Shown piece after piece: positions 36,861-51,500 of a stretch of DNA of 64,000 bases. The number at the start of each line of letters is the position of its first letter. Position 1 is the first letter of the stretch. Below the pieces are notes generated by a model that did no database searches, had not been told where the DNA came from, and saw nothing but the letters and a program-made list of their open reading frames with translations. Source of the DNA: Avena insularis (taxonomy: Eukaryota; Streptophyta; Magnoliopsida; Poales; Poaceae). Position numbers and translations under genes: made by a program. The stretch lies in NCBI GenBank assembly GCA_023614405.1, contig CM042696.1, forward strand, positions 334,357,211 through 334,421,210, in the 5' to 3' direction.

Positions 36861-38135
36861 ATGACTCTAGATGTGGTTATTGAGAAGAACACACATTTAA
36901 ATGACACTAGTGGATCCATATGTGGTATGTGAAAAGAAAACACATGCAATAACTATAGTTGTTGTTAGTAAAAAGAACACACATGCAATGACACTGGTGG
37001 ATCCATGTGTGGTCTCTGAAGAGAACACACATTTCACGGACACTGGTGGATCCATGTGTGGTCTCGTAAGAGAACACACATTTCAATGACACTGGTGAAT
37101 CCATATGTGGTAAGTGAAAAGAATAGTCATGAAATGACTCCAGTTGTTGTTAGTAAAAAGAATACACATGCAATGACACTGGTGGATCCAGGTGTGGTCT
37201 CTAAAGAGAACACACATGCAATGACTCTGGTGGATCCATATGTGGTATCGAAAAAGAACACACATGCAATGACTCCAGTTGTTGTTATTAAAAAGAACAC
37301 ACATGCAATGACACTGGTGGATCCATGTGTGGTCTCTTAAGAGAACACACATGCAATGACTCTAGCTGTGGTTAGTGAGAAGAACACACATTTCAATGAA
37401 ACTGGTGGATCCATATGTGGTATGTGAAAAGAATAGTCATGAAATGACTCAAGTTGTTGTTAGTAAAAAGAACACACATGCAATGACAATGGTGGATCCA
37501 TGTGTGGTCTCTGAAGAGAACACACATGCACTGACACTGGTGGATCCATATGTGGTATGTGAAAAGAACACACATGCAATGAATCCAGTTGTAGTTAGTA
37601 AAAAGAACACACATGCAATGATACTGGTGGATCCATGTGTGGTCTCTGAAGATAACACACATGCAATGACTCTAGCTGTGGTTAATGAGAAGAACACACA
37701 TTTCAATGACACTAGTGGATCCATATGTGGTATGTGAAAAGAACACACATGCAATGACTCTAGTTGTTGTTAGTAAAAAGAACACACATGCAATGACAAT
37801 GGTGGATCCATGTGTGGTCTCTGAAGAGAACACACATTTCACCGACACTGGTGGATCCATGTGTGGTCTCTGAAGAGAACACACATGGAATGACACTGGT
37901 GGATCCATATGTGGTATGTGAAAAGAACACACATGAAATGACTCTAGTTGTTGTTAGTAAAAAGAACACACATGCAATGACACCGGTGGATCCATGTGTG
38001 GTCTCTGAAGAGAACACACATGCAATGACTCTAGCTATTGTTAATGACAAGAACACACATTTCAATGACACTGGTGGATCCATATGTGGTATGTGAAAAG
38101 AATAGTCATGTAATGACTCAAGTTGGTCTCTGACG

Positions 38136-41100
38136 AGAACACACGTGTAATGACATTGGTGGATCCATATGTGGTATGTGAAAAGAACGCACATGCAATG
38201 ACTCCAGTTGTTGTTAGTAAAAAGAACACACATGCAATGATACTAGTGGATCCATGTGTGGTCTCTAAAGAGAACACACATGCAATGACTCTAGCTGTGG
38301 TTAATGAGAAGAACATACATTTCAATGACACTACTGGATCCATATGTGGTATGTGAAATAAACACACATGCAATGACTCTAGTTGTTGTTACTAAAAAGA
38401 ACACACATGCAATGACACTGGTGGATCCATGTGTGGTCTCTGAAGAGAACACACATTTCAATGACACTGGTGGATCCATATGTGGTATGTGAAAAGAATA
38501 GTCATGAAATGACTCCAGTTGTTGGTAGTAAAAAGAAAACACATGCAATGACACTGGTGGATCGAGGTGTGGTCTTTGAAGAGAACACACATGCAATGAC
38601 TCTGGTGGATCCTTATGTGGTATCTGAAAAAAAAAACACATGCAATGACTCCAGTTGTTGTTAGTAAAAAGAACACACATGCAATAACACTAGTGGATCC
38701 ATGTGTGGTCTCTGAAGATAACGCACAGGCAATGACCCTAGCTGTGGTTAATGAGAATAACACATATTTCAATGACACTGGTGGATCCATATGTGGTATG
38801 TGAAAAGAATAGTCATGAAATGACTCTAGTTGTTGATAGTAAAAAGAACACACATGCTATGACATTGGTGGATCCATGTGTGGTATCTGAAGAGAATACA
38901 CATGCAATGACTCTAGCTGTGGTTAATAAGAAGAACACAGATTTCAATGACATAGGTAGATCCATATGTGGTATGTGAAAAGAACACACATGAAATGACT
39001 CTTGTTGTTGTTAGTAAAAAGAGCGCACATGCAATGACACTGGTGGATCCATGTGTGGTCTCTGAAGAGAACAAACATTTCAAGGACACTGGTGGATCCA
39101 TATATGGTATGTGAAAAGAACACACATGCAATGAATCCAATTGTAGTTAGTAAAAAGAACACACATGCAATGATACTGGTGGATCCATGTGTGGTCTCTG
39201 AAGAGAACACACATGCGATGACTCTAGATGTGGTTATTGAGAAGAACACACATTTCAATGACACTAGTGGATCCATATGTGGTATGTGAAAAGAACACAC
39301 ATGCAATGACTCTAGTTGTTGTTAGTAAAAAGAACACACATGCAATGACACTGGTGGATGCATGTGTGGTCTCTGAAGAGAACACACATTTCACGGACAT
39401 CTGGATCCATGTGTGGTCTCGTAAGAGAACACACATTTCAATGACACTGGTGCATCCATATGTGGTAAGTGAAAAGAATAGTCATGAAATGACTCCAGTT
39501 GTTAGTAAAAAGAATACACATGCAATGACACTAGTGGATCCAGGTGTGGTCTCTAAAGAGAACACACATGCAATGACTCTGGTGGATCCATATGTGGTAT
39601 CAAAAAAGAACACACATGCAATGACTCCAGTTGTTGTTATTAAAAAGAACACACATGCAATGACACTGGTGGATCCATGTGTGGTCTCTGAAGAGAACAC
39701 ACATGCAATGACTCTAGCTATGGTTAATAAGAAGAACACGGATTTCAATGACACAGGTGGATCCATATGTGGTATGTGAAAAGAACACACATGAAATGAC
39801 TCTAGTTGTTGTTAGTAAAAAGAGCACACATGCAATGGCACTGGTGGATCCATATGTGGTCTCTGAAGAGAACAAACATTTCAATGACACTGATGGATCC
39901 ATATATGGTATGTGAAAAGAACACACATGCAATGTATCCAGTTGTTGTTAGTAAAAAGAACACACATGCACTGATACTGGTGGATCCATGTATGGTCTCT
40001 GAAGAGAACACACATGCAATGACTCTAGCTATGGTTAATAAGAAGAACACGGATTTCAATGACACAGGTGGATCCATATGTGGTATGTGAAAAGAACACA
40101 CATGAAATGACTCTAGTTGTTGTTAGTAAAAATAGCACACATGCAATGACACTGGTGGATCCATGTGTGGTCTCTGAAGAGAACACACATTTCAATGACA
40201 CCGGTGGATCCATATGTGGTATGTGAAAAGAACACACATGCAATCACTCTAGTTGTTGTTAGTAAAAAGAACACACATGCAATGATACTGGTGGATACAT
40301 GTGTGGTCTCTGAAGAGAACACACATGCAATGACTCTGGCTGTGGTTAATGAGAAGAACACACATTTCAATGACACTAGTGGATCCATATGTGGTATGTG
40401 AAAAGAACACGCATGCAATGACTCTATTTGTTGTTAGTAAAAAGAACACACATGCAATGACACTGGTTTATCCATGTGTGGTCTCTGAAGAGAACACACA
40501 TTTCAATGACACTGGTGGGTCCATATGTCCTATGTGAAAAGAATAGTCATGAAATGACTCTAGTTGTTGTTAGTAAAAAGAACACACATGCAATGACACT
40601 AGTGGATCCTGGTGTGGTCTCTGAAGAGAACACACATGTAATGACTCTGGTGGATCCATATGTGGTATGTGAAAAGAACACACATGCAATGACATTGGTG
40701 GATCCATGTGTGGTCTCTGAAGATAACACACATGCAATGACTCTAGCTGTGGTTAATGAGTATAACACATATTTCAATGACACTGCTGGATCCATATGTG
40801 GTATGTGAAAATAATAGTCATTAAATGACTCTAGTTGTTGATAGTAAAAAGAACACACATGCAATGACACTGGTGGATCCATGTGTGGTATCTAAAGAGA
40901 ACACACATGCAATGACTCTGGCTGTGGTTCTTAAGAAGAACACATATTTCAATGACACAGGTAGATCCATACGTGGTATGTGAAAAGAACACACATGAAA
41001 TGACTCTAGTTGTTGTTAGTAAAAAGAGCACACATGCAATGACACTGGTGGATCCATGTGTGGTGTCTAAAGAGAACAAACATTTCAATGACACTGGTGG

Positions 41101-44100
41101 ATCCATATATTGTATGTGAAAAGAACACACATGCAATGAATGCAGTTGTTGTTAGTAAAAAGAACACACATGCGATAATACAGCTGGATCCATGCGTGGT
41201 CTCTGAAGAGAACACACATGTAATGACTCTAGCTGTGGTTAATAATAAGAACACAGATTTCAATGACATAGGTGGATCCATATGTGGTATGTGAATAGAA
41301 TAGTCAGGAAATGACTCCAGTTGTTGATAGTAAAAAGAACACACATGCAATGACACTGGTGGATCCATGTGTGGGGTCTGAAGAGAACACACATTTCAAT
41401 GACACTGGTGGATCCATATGTGGTATGTCAAAAGAACACACATGCAATGACTCCAGTTGTTGTTAGTAAAAAGAACACACATGCAATGATACTGGTGGAT
41501 CCATGTGTGGTCTCTGAAGAGAACACACATGCAATGACTCTAGCTGTGGTTAATGAGAAGAACACATATTTCAATGACACTAGTGGATCCATATGTGGTA
41601 TGTGAAAAGAATAGTCATGTTACTCGAGTTGTAGTTAGTAAAAAGAACACACATGCAATGACACTGGTGGATCCATGTGTGGTATCTGAAGAGAACACAC
41701 ATGCAATGACTCTAGTTGTGGTTAATAAGAAGAACAGAGATTTCAACGATACAGGTAGATCCATATTTGGTATGTGAAAAGAACACACATGAAATGACTC
41801 TAGTTGTTGTTAGTAAAAAGAGCACACATGCAATGACACTGGTGGATCCATGTGTGGTCCCTGAAGAGAACAAACATTTCAATGACACTGGTGGATCAAT
41901 ATATGGTATGTGAAAAGAACACACATGCAAAGACACTGGTGGATCCATGTGTGGTCTCTGAAGAGAACACACATTTCAATGACACTGGTGGATCCATATG
42001 TGGTATGTGAAAATAACACACATGCAATGACTCCAGTTGTTGTTAGTAAAAAGAACACACATGCAATGACACTGGTGGATCCAGGTGTGGTCTCTGAAGA
42101 GAACACACATGCAATGACTCTAACTGTGGTTAATGAGAAGAACACACATGCAATGACACTAGTGGATCCATAGGTGGATTGTGAAAAGAACAAACATGCA
42201 ATTACTCTAGTTGTTGTTAGTAAAAAGAACACACATGCAATGACACTGGTGGATCCATGTGTGGTCTCTGAAGAGAACACACATTTCAATGACACTGGTG
42301 GATCCATATGTAGTATGTGAAAAGAATAGTCATGAAATGACTCTAGTTGTTGTTAGTAAAAAGAGGACATATGCAATGACACTGGTGGATCCATGTGTGG
42401 TCTCTGAAGAGAACACACATTTCAATGACACTGGTGGATCCATATGTGATATGTGAAAAGAACACACATGCAATGACTCCAGTTGTTGTTAATAAAAAGA
42501 ACACACATGCAATGATATTGGTGGATCCATGTGTGGTCTCCGAAGAGAACACACATGCAATGACTCTAACTGTGGTTAATGAGAAGAACACACATGCAAC
42601 GACACTGGTGGATCCATAGGTGGATTGTTAAAAGAACACACATGCAATGACTCTGGTTGTTGTTAGTAAAAAGAACACACATGCAATGACACTAGTGGAT
42701 CCACGTGTGGTCTCTGAAGAGAACACACATTTCAATGACACTGGTGGATCAATATGTGGTATGTGAAAAGAATAGTCATGAAATGACTCCATTTGTTGTT
42801 AGTAAAAAGAACATACATGCAATGATACTGGTGGATCCATGTGTGGTCTATGAAGAGAACACACATGCAATGACTCTGGTGGATCCATATGTGGTATGTG
42901 AAAAGAACACACATGCAATGACTCCAATTGTTATTATTAAAAAGAACACACATGCAATGACACTGGTGGATCTATGTGTGGTCTCTAAAGATAACACACA
43001 TGTAATGACTCTAGCTATGGTTAATGAGAAGAACACATATTTCAATGACACTGGTGGATCCATATGTGGTGTGTGAAAAGAATAGTCATGAAATGACTTT
43101 AGTTGTTGTTAGTAAAAAGAACATGCATGAAAAGACACTGGTGGATCCATGTGTGGTCTCTGAAGAGAACACACATTTAAATGACACTGGTGGATCCATA
43201 TGTGGTATGTGAAAATAACACACATGCAATGACTCGAGTTGTTGTTAGTAAAAAGAACACACATGCAATGACACTCGTGGATCCAGGTGTGGTCTCTGAA
43301 GAGAACACACATGCAATGACTCTAGCTATGGTTAATGAGAAGAACACACATGCAATGACACTAGTGGATCCATAGGTGGATTGTGAAAAGAACAAAGATG
43401 CAATTACTCTAGTTGTTGTTAGTAAAAAAACACACATGCAATGACACTGGTGGATCCATGTGTGGTCTCTGAAGAGAACACACATTTCAATGACACTGGT
43501 GGATCCATATGTAGTATGTGAAAAGAATAGTCATGAAATGACTCTAGTTGTTGTTAGTAAAAAGAGCACATATGCAATGACACTAGAGGATCCATGTGTG
43601 GTCTCTGAAGAGAACACACATTTCAATGACACTGGTGGATCCATATGTGATATGTGAAAAGAACACACATGCAATGACTCCAGTTGTTATTAGTAAAAAG
43701 AACACACATGCAATGATATTGGTGGATCCATGTGTGGTCTCCGAAGAGAACACACATGCAATGACTCTAACTGTGGTTAATGAGAAGAACACACATGCAA
43801 TGACACTGGTGGATCCATAGGTGGATTGTTAAAATAACACACATGCAATGACTCTGGTTGTTGTTAGTAAAAAGAACACACATGCAATGACACTAGTGGA
43901 TCCACGTGTGGTCTCTGAAGAGAACACACATTTCAATGACACTAGTGGATCAATATGTGGTATGTGAAAAGAATAGTCATGAAATGACTCCAGTTGTTGT
44001 TAGTAAAAAGAACATACATGCAATGATACTGGTGGATCCATGTGTGGTCTCTGAAGAGAACACACATGCAATGACTCTGGTGGATCCATATGTGGTTTGT

Positions 44101-47100
44101 GAAAAGAACACACATGCAATGACTCCAATTGTTATTATTAAAAAGAACACACATGCAATGACACTGGCGGATCTATGTGTGGTCTCTGAAGATAACAGAC
44201 ATGTAATGACTCTAGCTGTGGTTAATGAGAAGAACACATATTTCAATGACACTGGTGGATCCATATGTGGTGTGTGAAAAGAATAGTCATGAAATGACTT
44301 CAGTTGTTGTTAGTCAAAAGAACATGCATGCAAAGACACTGGTGGATCCCTGTGTGGTCTCTGAAGAGAACACACATTTCAATGACACTGGTGGATCCAT
44401 ATGTGGTATGTGAAAATAACACACATGCAATGACTCTAGTTGTTGTTAGTAAAAAGAACACACATGCAATGCCACTGGTGGATCCAGGTGTGGTCTCTGA
44501 AGGGAACACACATGCAATGACTCTAGTTGTGGTTAATGAGAAGAACACACGTGCAATGACACTAGTGGATCCATAGGTGGATTGTGAAAAGAACAAACAT
44601 GCAATTACTCTAGTTGTTGTTAGTCAAAAGAACACACATGCAATGACACTGGTGGATCCATGTGTGGTCTCTGAGGAGAACACACATTTCAATGACACTG
44701 GTGGATCCATATGTAGTATGTGAAAAGAATAGTCATGAAATGACTAGTTGTTGTTAGTAAAAAGAGCACATATGCAATGACACTAGTGGATCCATGTGTG
44801 GTCTCTGAAGAGAACACACATTTCAATGACACTGGTGGATCCATATGTGATATGAGAAAAGAACACACATGTAATGACTCCAATTGTTGTTAGTAAAAAG
44901 AACACACATGCAATGATATTGGTGGATCCATGTGTGGTCTCCGAAGAGAACACACATGCAATGACTCTAACTGTGGTTAATGAGAAGAACACACATGCAA
45001 TGACTCTGGTTGTTGTTAGTAAAAAGAACACACATGCAATGACACTAGTGGATCCACGTGTGGTCTCTGAAGAGAACACACATTTCAATGACACTAGTGG
45101 ATCAATATGTGGTATGTGAAAAGAATAGTCATGAAATGACTCCAGTTGTTGTTAGTAAAAAGAACATACATGCAATGATACTGGTGGATCCATGTGTGGT
45201 CTTTGAAGAGAACACACATGCAATGACTCTGGTGGATCCATATGTGGTATGTGAAAAGAACACACATGCAATGACTCCAATTGTTATTATTAAAAAGAAC
45301 ATACATGCAATGACACTTGTGGATCTATGTGTGGTCTCTGAAGATAGCACACATGTAATGACTCTAGCTGTGGTTAATGAGAAGAACACATATTTCAATG
45401 ACACTGGTGGATCCATATGTGGTGTGTGAAAAGAATAGTCATGAAATGACCTCAGTTGTTGTTAGTAAAAAGAACTTGCATGCAATGACACCGGTGGATC
45501 CATGTGTGACTCTGAAGAGAACACACATGCAATGACACTGGTGGATCCTTATGTGGTATGTGAAAAGAACACACATAAAATGACTCTAGTTGTTGTTAGT
45601 AAATAGAACACACATGCAATGACACTGGTGGATCCATGTGTGGTCTCTGAAGAGAACACACATTTCAATGACACTGGAGGATCCATATGTGGTATGTGAA
45701 AATAACACATGCAATCACTCTAGTTATTGTTAGTAAAAAGAACACACATGCAATGACATCAGGATCCAGGTGTGGTCTCTGAAGAGAACACACATTTCAA
45801 TGACACTGGTGGATCCATATGTGGTATGTGAAAAGAATAGTCATGAAATGACCCCAGTTGTTGTTAGTAAAAAGAGCACATATGCAATGACACTAGTGGA
45901 TCCATGTGTGGTCTCTGAAGAGAACAGACATTTCAATGACACTGGTGGATCCATATGTGGTACATGAAAAGAGCACAAATGCAATGACTCCAGTTGTTGT
46001 TAGTAAAAAGAACACACATGCAATGATACTGGTGGATCCATGTGTGGTCTCCGAAGAGAACAGACATGCAATGACTCTAGCTGTGGTTAATGAGAAGAAC
46101 ACATATTTCAATGACACTTGTGGATCCATATGTGGGATGTGAAAAGAATAGTCATGAAATGACTTCAGTTGTTGTGAGTAAAGAGAACACACATGCAATG
46201 ACTCTAACTGTGGTTAATGAGAAGAACACACATGCAATGGCACTGGTGGATCCATAGGTGGATTGTGAAAAGAACACACATGCAATGACTCTGGTTGTTG
46301 TTAGTAAAAAGAACACACATGCAATGACACTGGTGGATCCATGTGTGGTCTCTGAAGAGAACACACATTTCAATGACTCTCGTGGATCCATATATGGTAT
46401 GTGAAAAGAACACACATGCTATGACTCCAGTTGTTGTTAGTAAAAAGAATACACATGCAATGACACTAGTGGATCTATGTGTGGCCTCTGAAGATAACAC
46501 ACATGTAATGACTCAAGCTGTGGTTAATGAGAAGAACACATATTTCAGTGACACTGGTGGATCCATATGTGGTATGTGAAAAGAATAGTCATGAAATGAC
46601 TTCAGTTCTTGTTAGTAAAAAGAACATGCATGCAATGACACTGGTGGATCCATGTGTGGTCTCTAAAGAGAACATACATGCAATGATACTGGTGGATCCA
46701 TATGTGGTATGTGAAAAGAACACACATGAAATGACTCCAGTTGTTGTTAGTAAATAGAACACACATGCAATGACACTGGTGGATCCTTGTGTGGTCTCTG
46801 AAGAGAACACACATTTCAATGACACTGGTGGATCCATATGTGGTATGTGAAAATAACACACATGCAATGACTCTAGCTGTTGTTAGTAAAAAGAACACAC
46901 ATGCAATGACACTAGTGGATCCAGGTGTGGTCTCTGAAGAGAACACACATGCAATAACTCTAGCTGTGGTTAATGAGAAGAACACACATGCAATAACACT
47001 AGTGGATCCATAGGTGGATTGTGAAAAGAACAAACATGCAATTACTCTATTTGTTGTTAGTAAAAAGAACACACATGCAATGAAACTGGTGGATCCATGT

Positions 47101-48522
47101 GTGGTCTCTGAAGAGAACACACATCTCAATGATACTGGTGGATCCTTATGTGGTATGTGAAAAGAATGGTCATGAAATGACTCCAGTTGTTGTTAGTAAA
47201 AAGAGCACAGATGCAATGACACTGGTGGATCCATGTGTGGTCTCTAAAGAGAACACACATTTCAATGGCTGTGGATCCATATGTGGTACGTGAAAAGAAC
47301 ACACATGCAATGACTCCAGTTGTTGTTAGTAAAAAGAACACACATGCAATGATACTGGTGGATCCATGTGTGGTCTCCGAAGAGAACAGACATGCAATGA
47401 CTCTAGCTGTGGTTAATGAGAAGAACACATATGTCAATGACACTGGTGGATTCATATGTGGTATGTGAAAAGAATAGTCATGAAATGACTTCAGTTGTTG
47501 TGAGTAAAGATGACACACATGCAATGACTCTAATTGTGGTTAATGAGAAGAACACACATGCAATGGCACTGGTGGATCCATAGGTGGATTGTGAAAAGAA
47601 CACACATGCAATGACTCTGGTTGTTGTTAGTAAAAAGAACACACATGCAATGACATCAGGATCGATGTGTGGTCTCTAAAGAGAACACACATTTCAATGA
47701 CTCTCGTGGATCCATATGTGGTATGTGAAAAGAACACACATGCAATGACTCCAGTTGTTGTTAGTAAAAAGAACACACATGAATGATACTGGTGGATCCA
47801 TGTGTGGTCTGTGAAGAGAACATACATGCAATGACTCTGGTGGATCCATATTGTATATGTGAAAAGAACACACATGTAATGACTCCAATTGTTGTTAGTA
47901 AAAAGAATACACATGCAATGACACTAGTGGATCTATGTGTGGCCTCTGAAGATAACACACATGTAATGACTCAAGCTGTGGTTAATGAATAAACACATAT
48001 TTCAGTGACACTGGTGGATCCATATGTGGTATGTGAAAAGAATAGTCATGAAATGACTTCAGTTGTTGTTAGTAAAAAGAACATGCATGCAATGACACTG
48101 GTGGATCCATGTGTGGTCTCTAAAGGGAACACACATGCAATGACACTAGTGGATCCATATGTGGTATGTGAAAAGAACACACATGAAATTACTCCAGTTG
48201 TTGTTAGTAAATAGAACACACATGCAATGACACTGGTGGATCCATGTGTGGTCTCTGAAGAGAACACACATTTCAATGACACTGGTGGATCCATATGTGG
48301 TATGAGAAAAAAAAACACATGCAATGACTCTAGTTGTTGTTAGTAAAAAGAACACACATGCAATGACACTAGTGGATCCAGGTGTGGTCTCTGAAGAGAA
48401 CACACATGCAATGACTCTAGTTGTGGTTAATGATAAGAACACACATGCAATAACACTAGTGGATCCATAGGTGGATTGTGAAAAGAACAAACATGCAATT
48501 ACTCTATTTGTTGTTAGTAAAT
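38136..48522. repeat. 10.4-kb tandem duplication, copy 1
   Basis: This segment of 10,387 bp is followed directly by a second copy. Rare variants match at an offset of 10387 bp at the start (38304/48691, 39053/49440), about 10385 bp in the middle (40476/50861), and about 10318 bp later (45906/56224). The offset shrinks through small deletions in copy 2. The junction at 48522/48523 lies within AGAACACAC, a string present in every module, and joins a TTAGTAAATAGAACACAC context to the copy-1 start. Smaller higher-order repeats inside copy 1 are duplicated along with it. Confidence 0.9.
42240..45440. repeat. 1.2-kb higher-order repeat, three copies
   Basis: Copies of about 1,201 bp lie at about 42240-43440 and 43441-44640, with a shortened third copy to about 45440. 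Matching marks are GGATCCATAGGTGGATTGTT at 42613 and 43814, and TTATTATTAAAAAGAACAC near 42928, 44129 and 45281. The third copy lacks the GGATCCATAGGTGG unit and its spacing is 1152 bp. The set is repeated at about 52.6-55.8 kb as part of the 10.4-kb duplication. Confidence 0.82.
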
Positions 48523-51500
48523 AGAACACACGTGTAATGACATTGGTGGATCCATATGTGGTATGTGAAAAGAACGCACATGCAATGACTCCAGTTGTTG
48601 TTAGTAAAAAGAACACACATGCAATGATACTAGTGGATCCATGTGTGGTCTCTAAAGAGAACACACATGCAATGACTCTAGCTGTGGTTAATGAGAAGAA
48701 CATACATTTCAATGACACTACTGGATCCATATGTGGTATGTGAAATAAACACACATGCAATGACTCTAGTTGTTGTTACTAAAAAGAACACACATGCAAT
48801 GACACTGGTGGATCCATGTGTGGTCTCTGAAGAGAACACACATTTCAATGACACTGGTGGATCCATATGTGGTATGTGAAAAGAATAGTCATGAAATGAC
48901 TCCAGTTGTTGGTAGTAAAAAGAAAACACATGCAATGACACTGGTGGATCGAGGTGTGGTCTTTGAAGAGAACACACATGCAATGACTCTGGTGGATCCT
49001 TATGTGGTATCTGAAAAAAAAAACACATGCAATGACTCCAGTTGTTGTTAGTAAAAAGAACACACATGCAATAACACTAGTGGATCCATGTGTGGTCTCT
49101 GAAGATAACGCACAGGCAATGACCCTAGCTGTGGTTAATGAGAATAACACATATTTCAATGACACTGGTGGATCCATATGTGGTATGTGAAAATAATAGT
49201 CATGAAATGACTCTAGTTGTTGATAGTAAAAAGAACACACATGCTATGACATTGGTGGATCCATGTGTGGTATCTGAAGAGAATACACATGCAATGACTC
49301 TAGCTGTGGTTAATAAGAAGAACACAGATTTCAATGACATAGGTAGATCCATATGTGGTATGTGAAAAGAACACACATGAAATGACTCTTGTTGTTGTTA
49401 GTAAAAAGAGCGCACATGCAATGACACTGGTGGATCCATGTGTGGTCTCTGAAGAGAACAAACATTTCAAGGACACTGGTGGATCCATATATGGTATGTG
49501 AAAAGAACACACATGCAATGAATCCAATTGTAGTTAGTAAAAAGAACACACATGCAATGATACTGGTGGATCCATGTGTGGTCTCTGAAGAGAACACACA
49601 TGCGATGACTCTAGATGTGGTTATTGAGAAGAACACACATTTCAATGACACTAGTGGATCCATATGTGGTATGTGAAAAGAACACACATGCAATGACTCT
49701 AGTTGTTGTTAGTAAAAAGAACACACATGCAATGACACTGGTGGATGCATGTGTGGTCTCTGAAGAGAACACACATTTCACGGACACTGGTGGATCCATG
49801 TGTGGTCTCGTAAGAGAACACACATTTCAATGACACTGGTGCATCCATATGTGGTAAGTGAAAAGAATAGTCATGAAATGACTCCAGTTGTTAGTAAAAA
49901 GAATACACATGCAATGACACTAGTGGATCCAGGTGTGGTCTCTAAAGAGAACACACATGCAATGACTCTGGTGGATCCATATGTGGTATCAAAAAAGAAC
50001 ACACATGCAATGACTCCAGTTGTTGTTATTAAAAAGAACACACATGCAATGACACTGGTGGATCCATGTGTGGTCTCTGAAGAGAACACACATGCAATGA
50101 CTCTAGCTATGGTTAATAAGAAGAACACGGATTTCAATGACACAGGTGGATCCATATGTGGTATGTGAAAAGAACACACATGAAATGACTCTAGTTGTTG
50201 TTAGTAAAAAGAGCACACATGCAATGGCACTGGTGGATCCATATGTGGTCTCTGAAGAGAACAAACATTTCAATGACACTGATGGATCCATATATGGTAT
50301 GTGAAAAGAACACACATGCAATGTATCCAGTTGTTGTTAGTAAAAAGAACACACATGCACTGATACTGGTGGATCCATGTATGGTCTCTGAAGAGAACAC
50401 ACATGCAATGACTCTAGCTATGGTTAATAAGAAGAACACGGATTTCAATGACACAGGTGGATCCATATGTGGTATGTGAAAAGAACACACATGAAATGAC
50501 TCTAGTTGTTGTTAGTAAAAATAGCACACATGCAATGACATCAGGATCCATGTGTGGTCTCTGAAGAGAACACACATTTCAATGACACCGGTGGATCCAT
50601 ATGTGGTATGTGAAAAGAACACACATGCAATCACTCTAGTTGTTGTTAGTAAAAAGAACACACATGCAATGATCTCAGGATACATGTGTGGTCTCTGAAG
50701 AGAACACACATGCAATGACTCTGGCTGTGGTTAATGAGAAGAACACACATTTCAATGACACTAGTGGATCCATATGTGGTATGTGAAAAGAACACGCATG
50801 CAATGACTCTATTTGTTGTTAGTAAAAAGAACACACATGCAATGACACTGGTTTATCCATGTGTGGTCTCTGAAGAGAACACACATTTCAATGACACTGG
50901 TGGGTCCATATGTCCTATGTGAAAAGAATAGTCATGAAATGACTCTAGTTGTTGTTAGTAAAAAGAACACACATGCAATGACACTAGTGGATCCTGGTGT
51001 GGTCTCTGAAGAGAACACACATGTAATGACTCTGGTGGATCCATATGTGGTATGTGAAAAGAACACACATGCAATGACATTGGTGGATCCATGTGTGGTC
51101 TCTGAAGATAACACACATGCAATGACTCTAGCTGTGGTTAATGAGTATAACACATATTTCAATGACACTGCTGGATCCATATGTGGTATGTGAAAATAAT
51201 AGTCATTAAATGACTCTAGTTGTTGATAGTAAAAAGAACACACATGCAATGACACTGGTGGATCCATGTGTGGTATCTAAAGAGAACACACATGCAATGA
51301 CTCTGGCTGTGGTTCTTAAGAAGAACACATATTTCAATGACACAGGTAGATCCATACGTGGTATGTGAAAAGAACACACATGAAATGACTCTAGTTGTTG
51401 TTAGTAAAAAGAGCACACATGCAATGACACTGGTGGATCCATGTGTGGTGTCTAAAGAGAACAAACATTTCAATGACACTGGTGGATCCATATATTGTAT

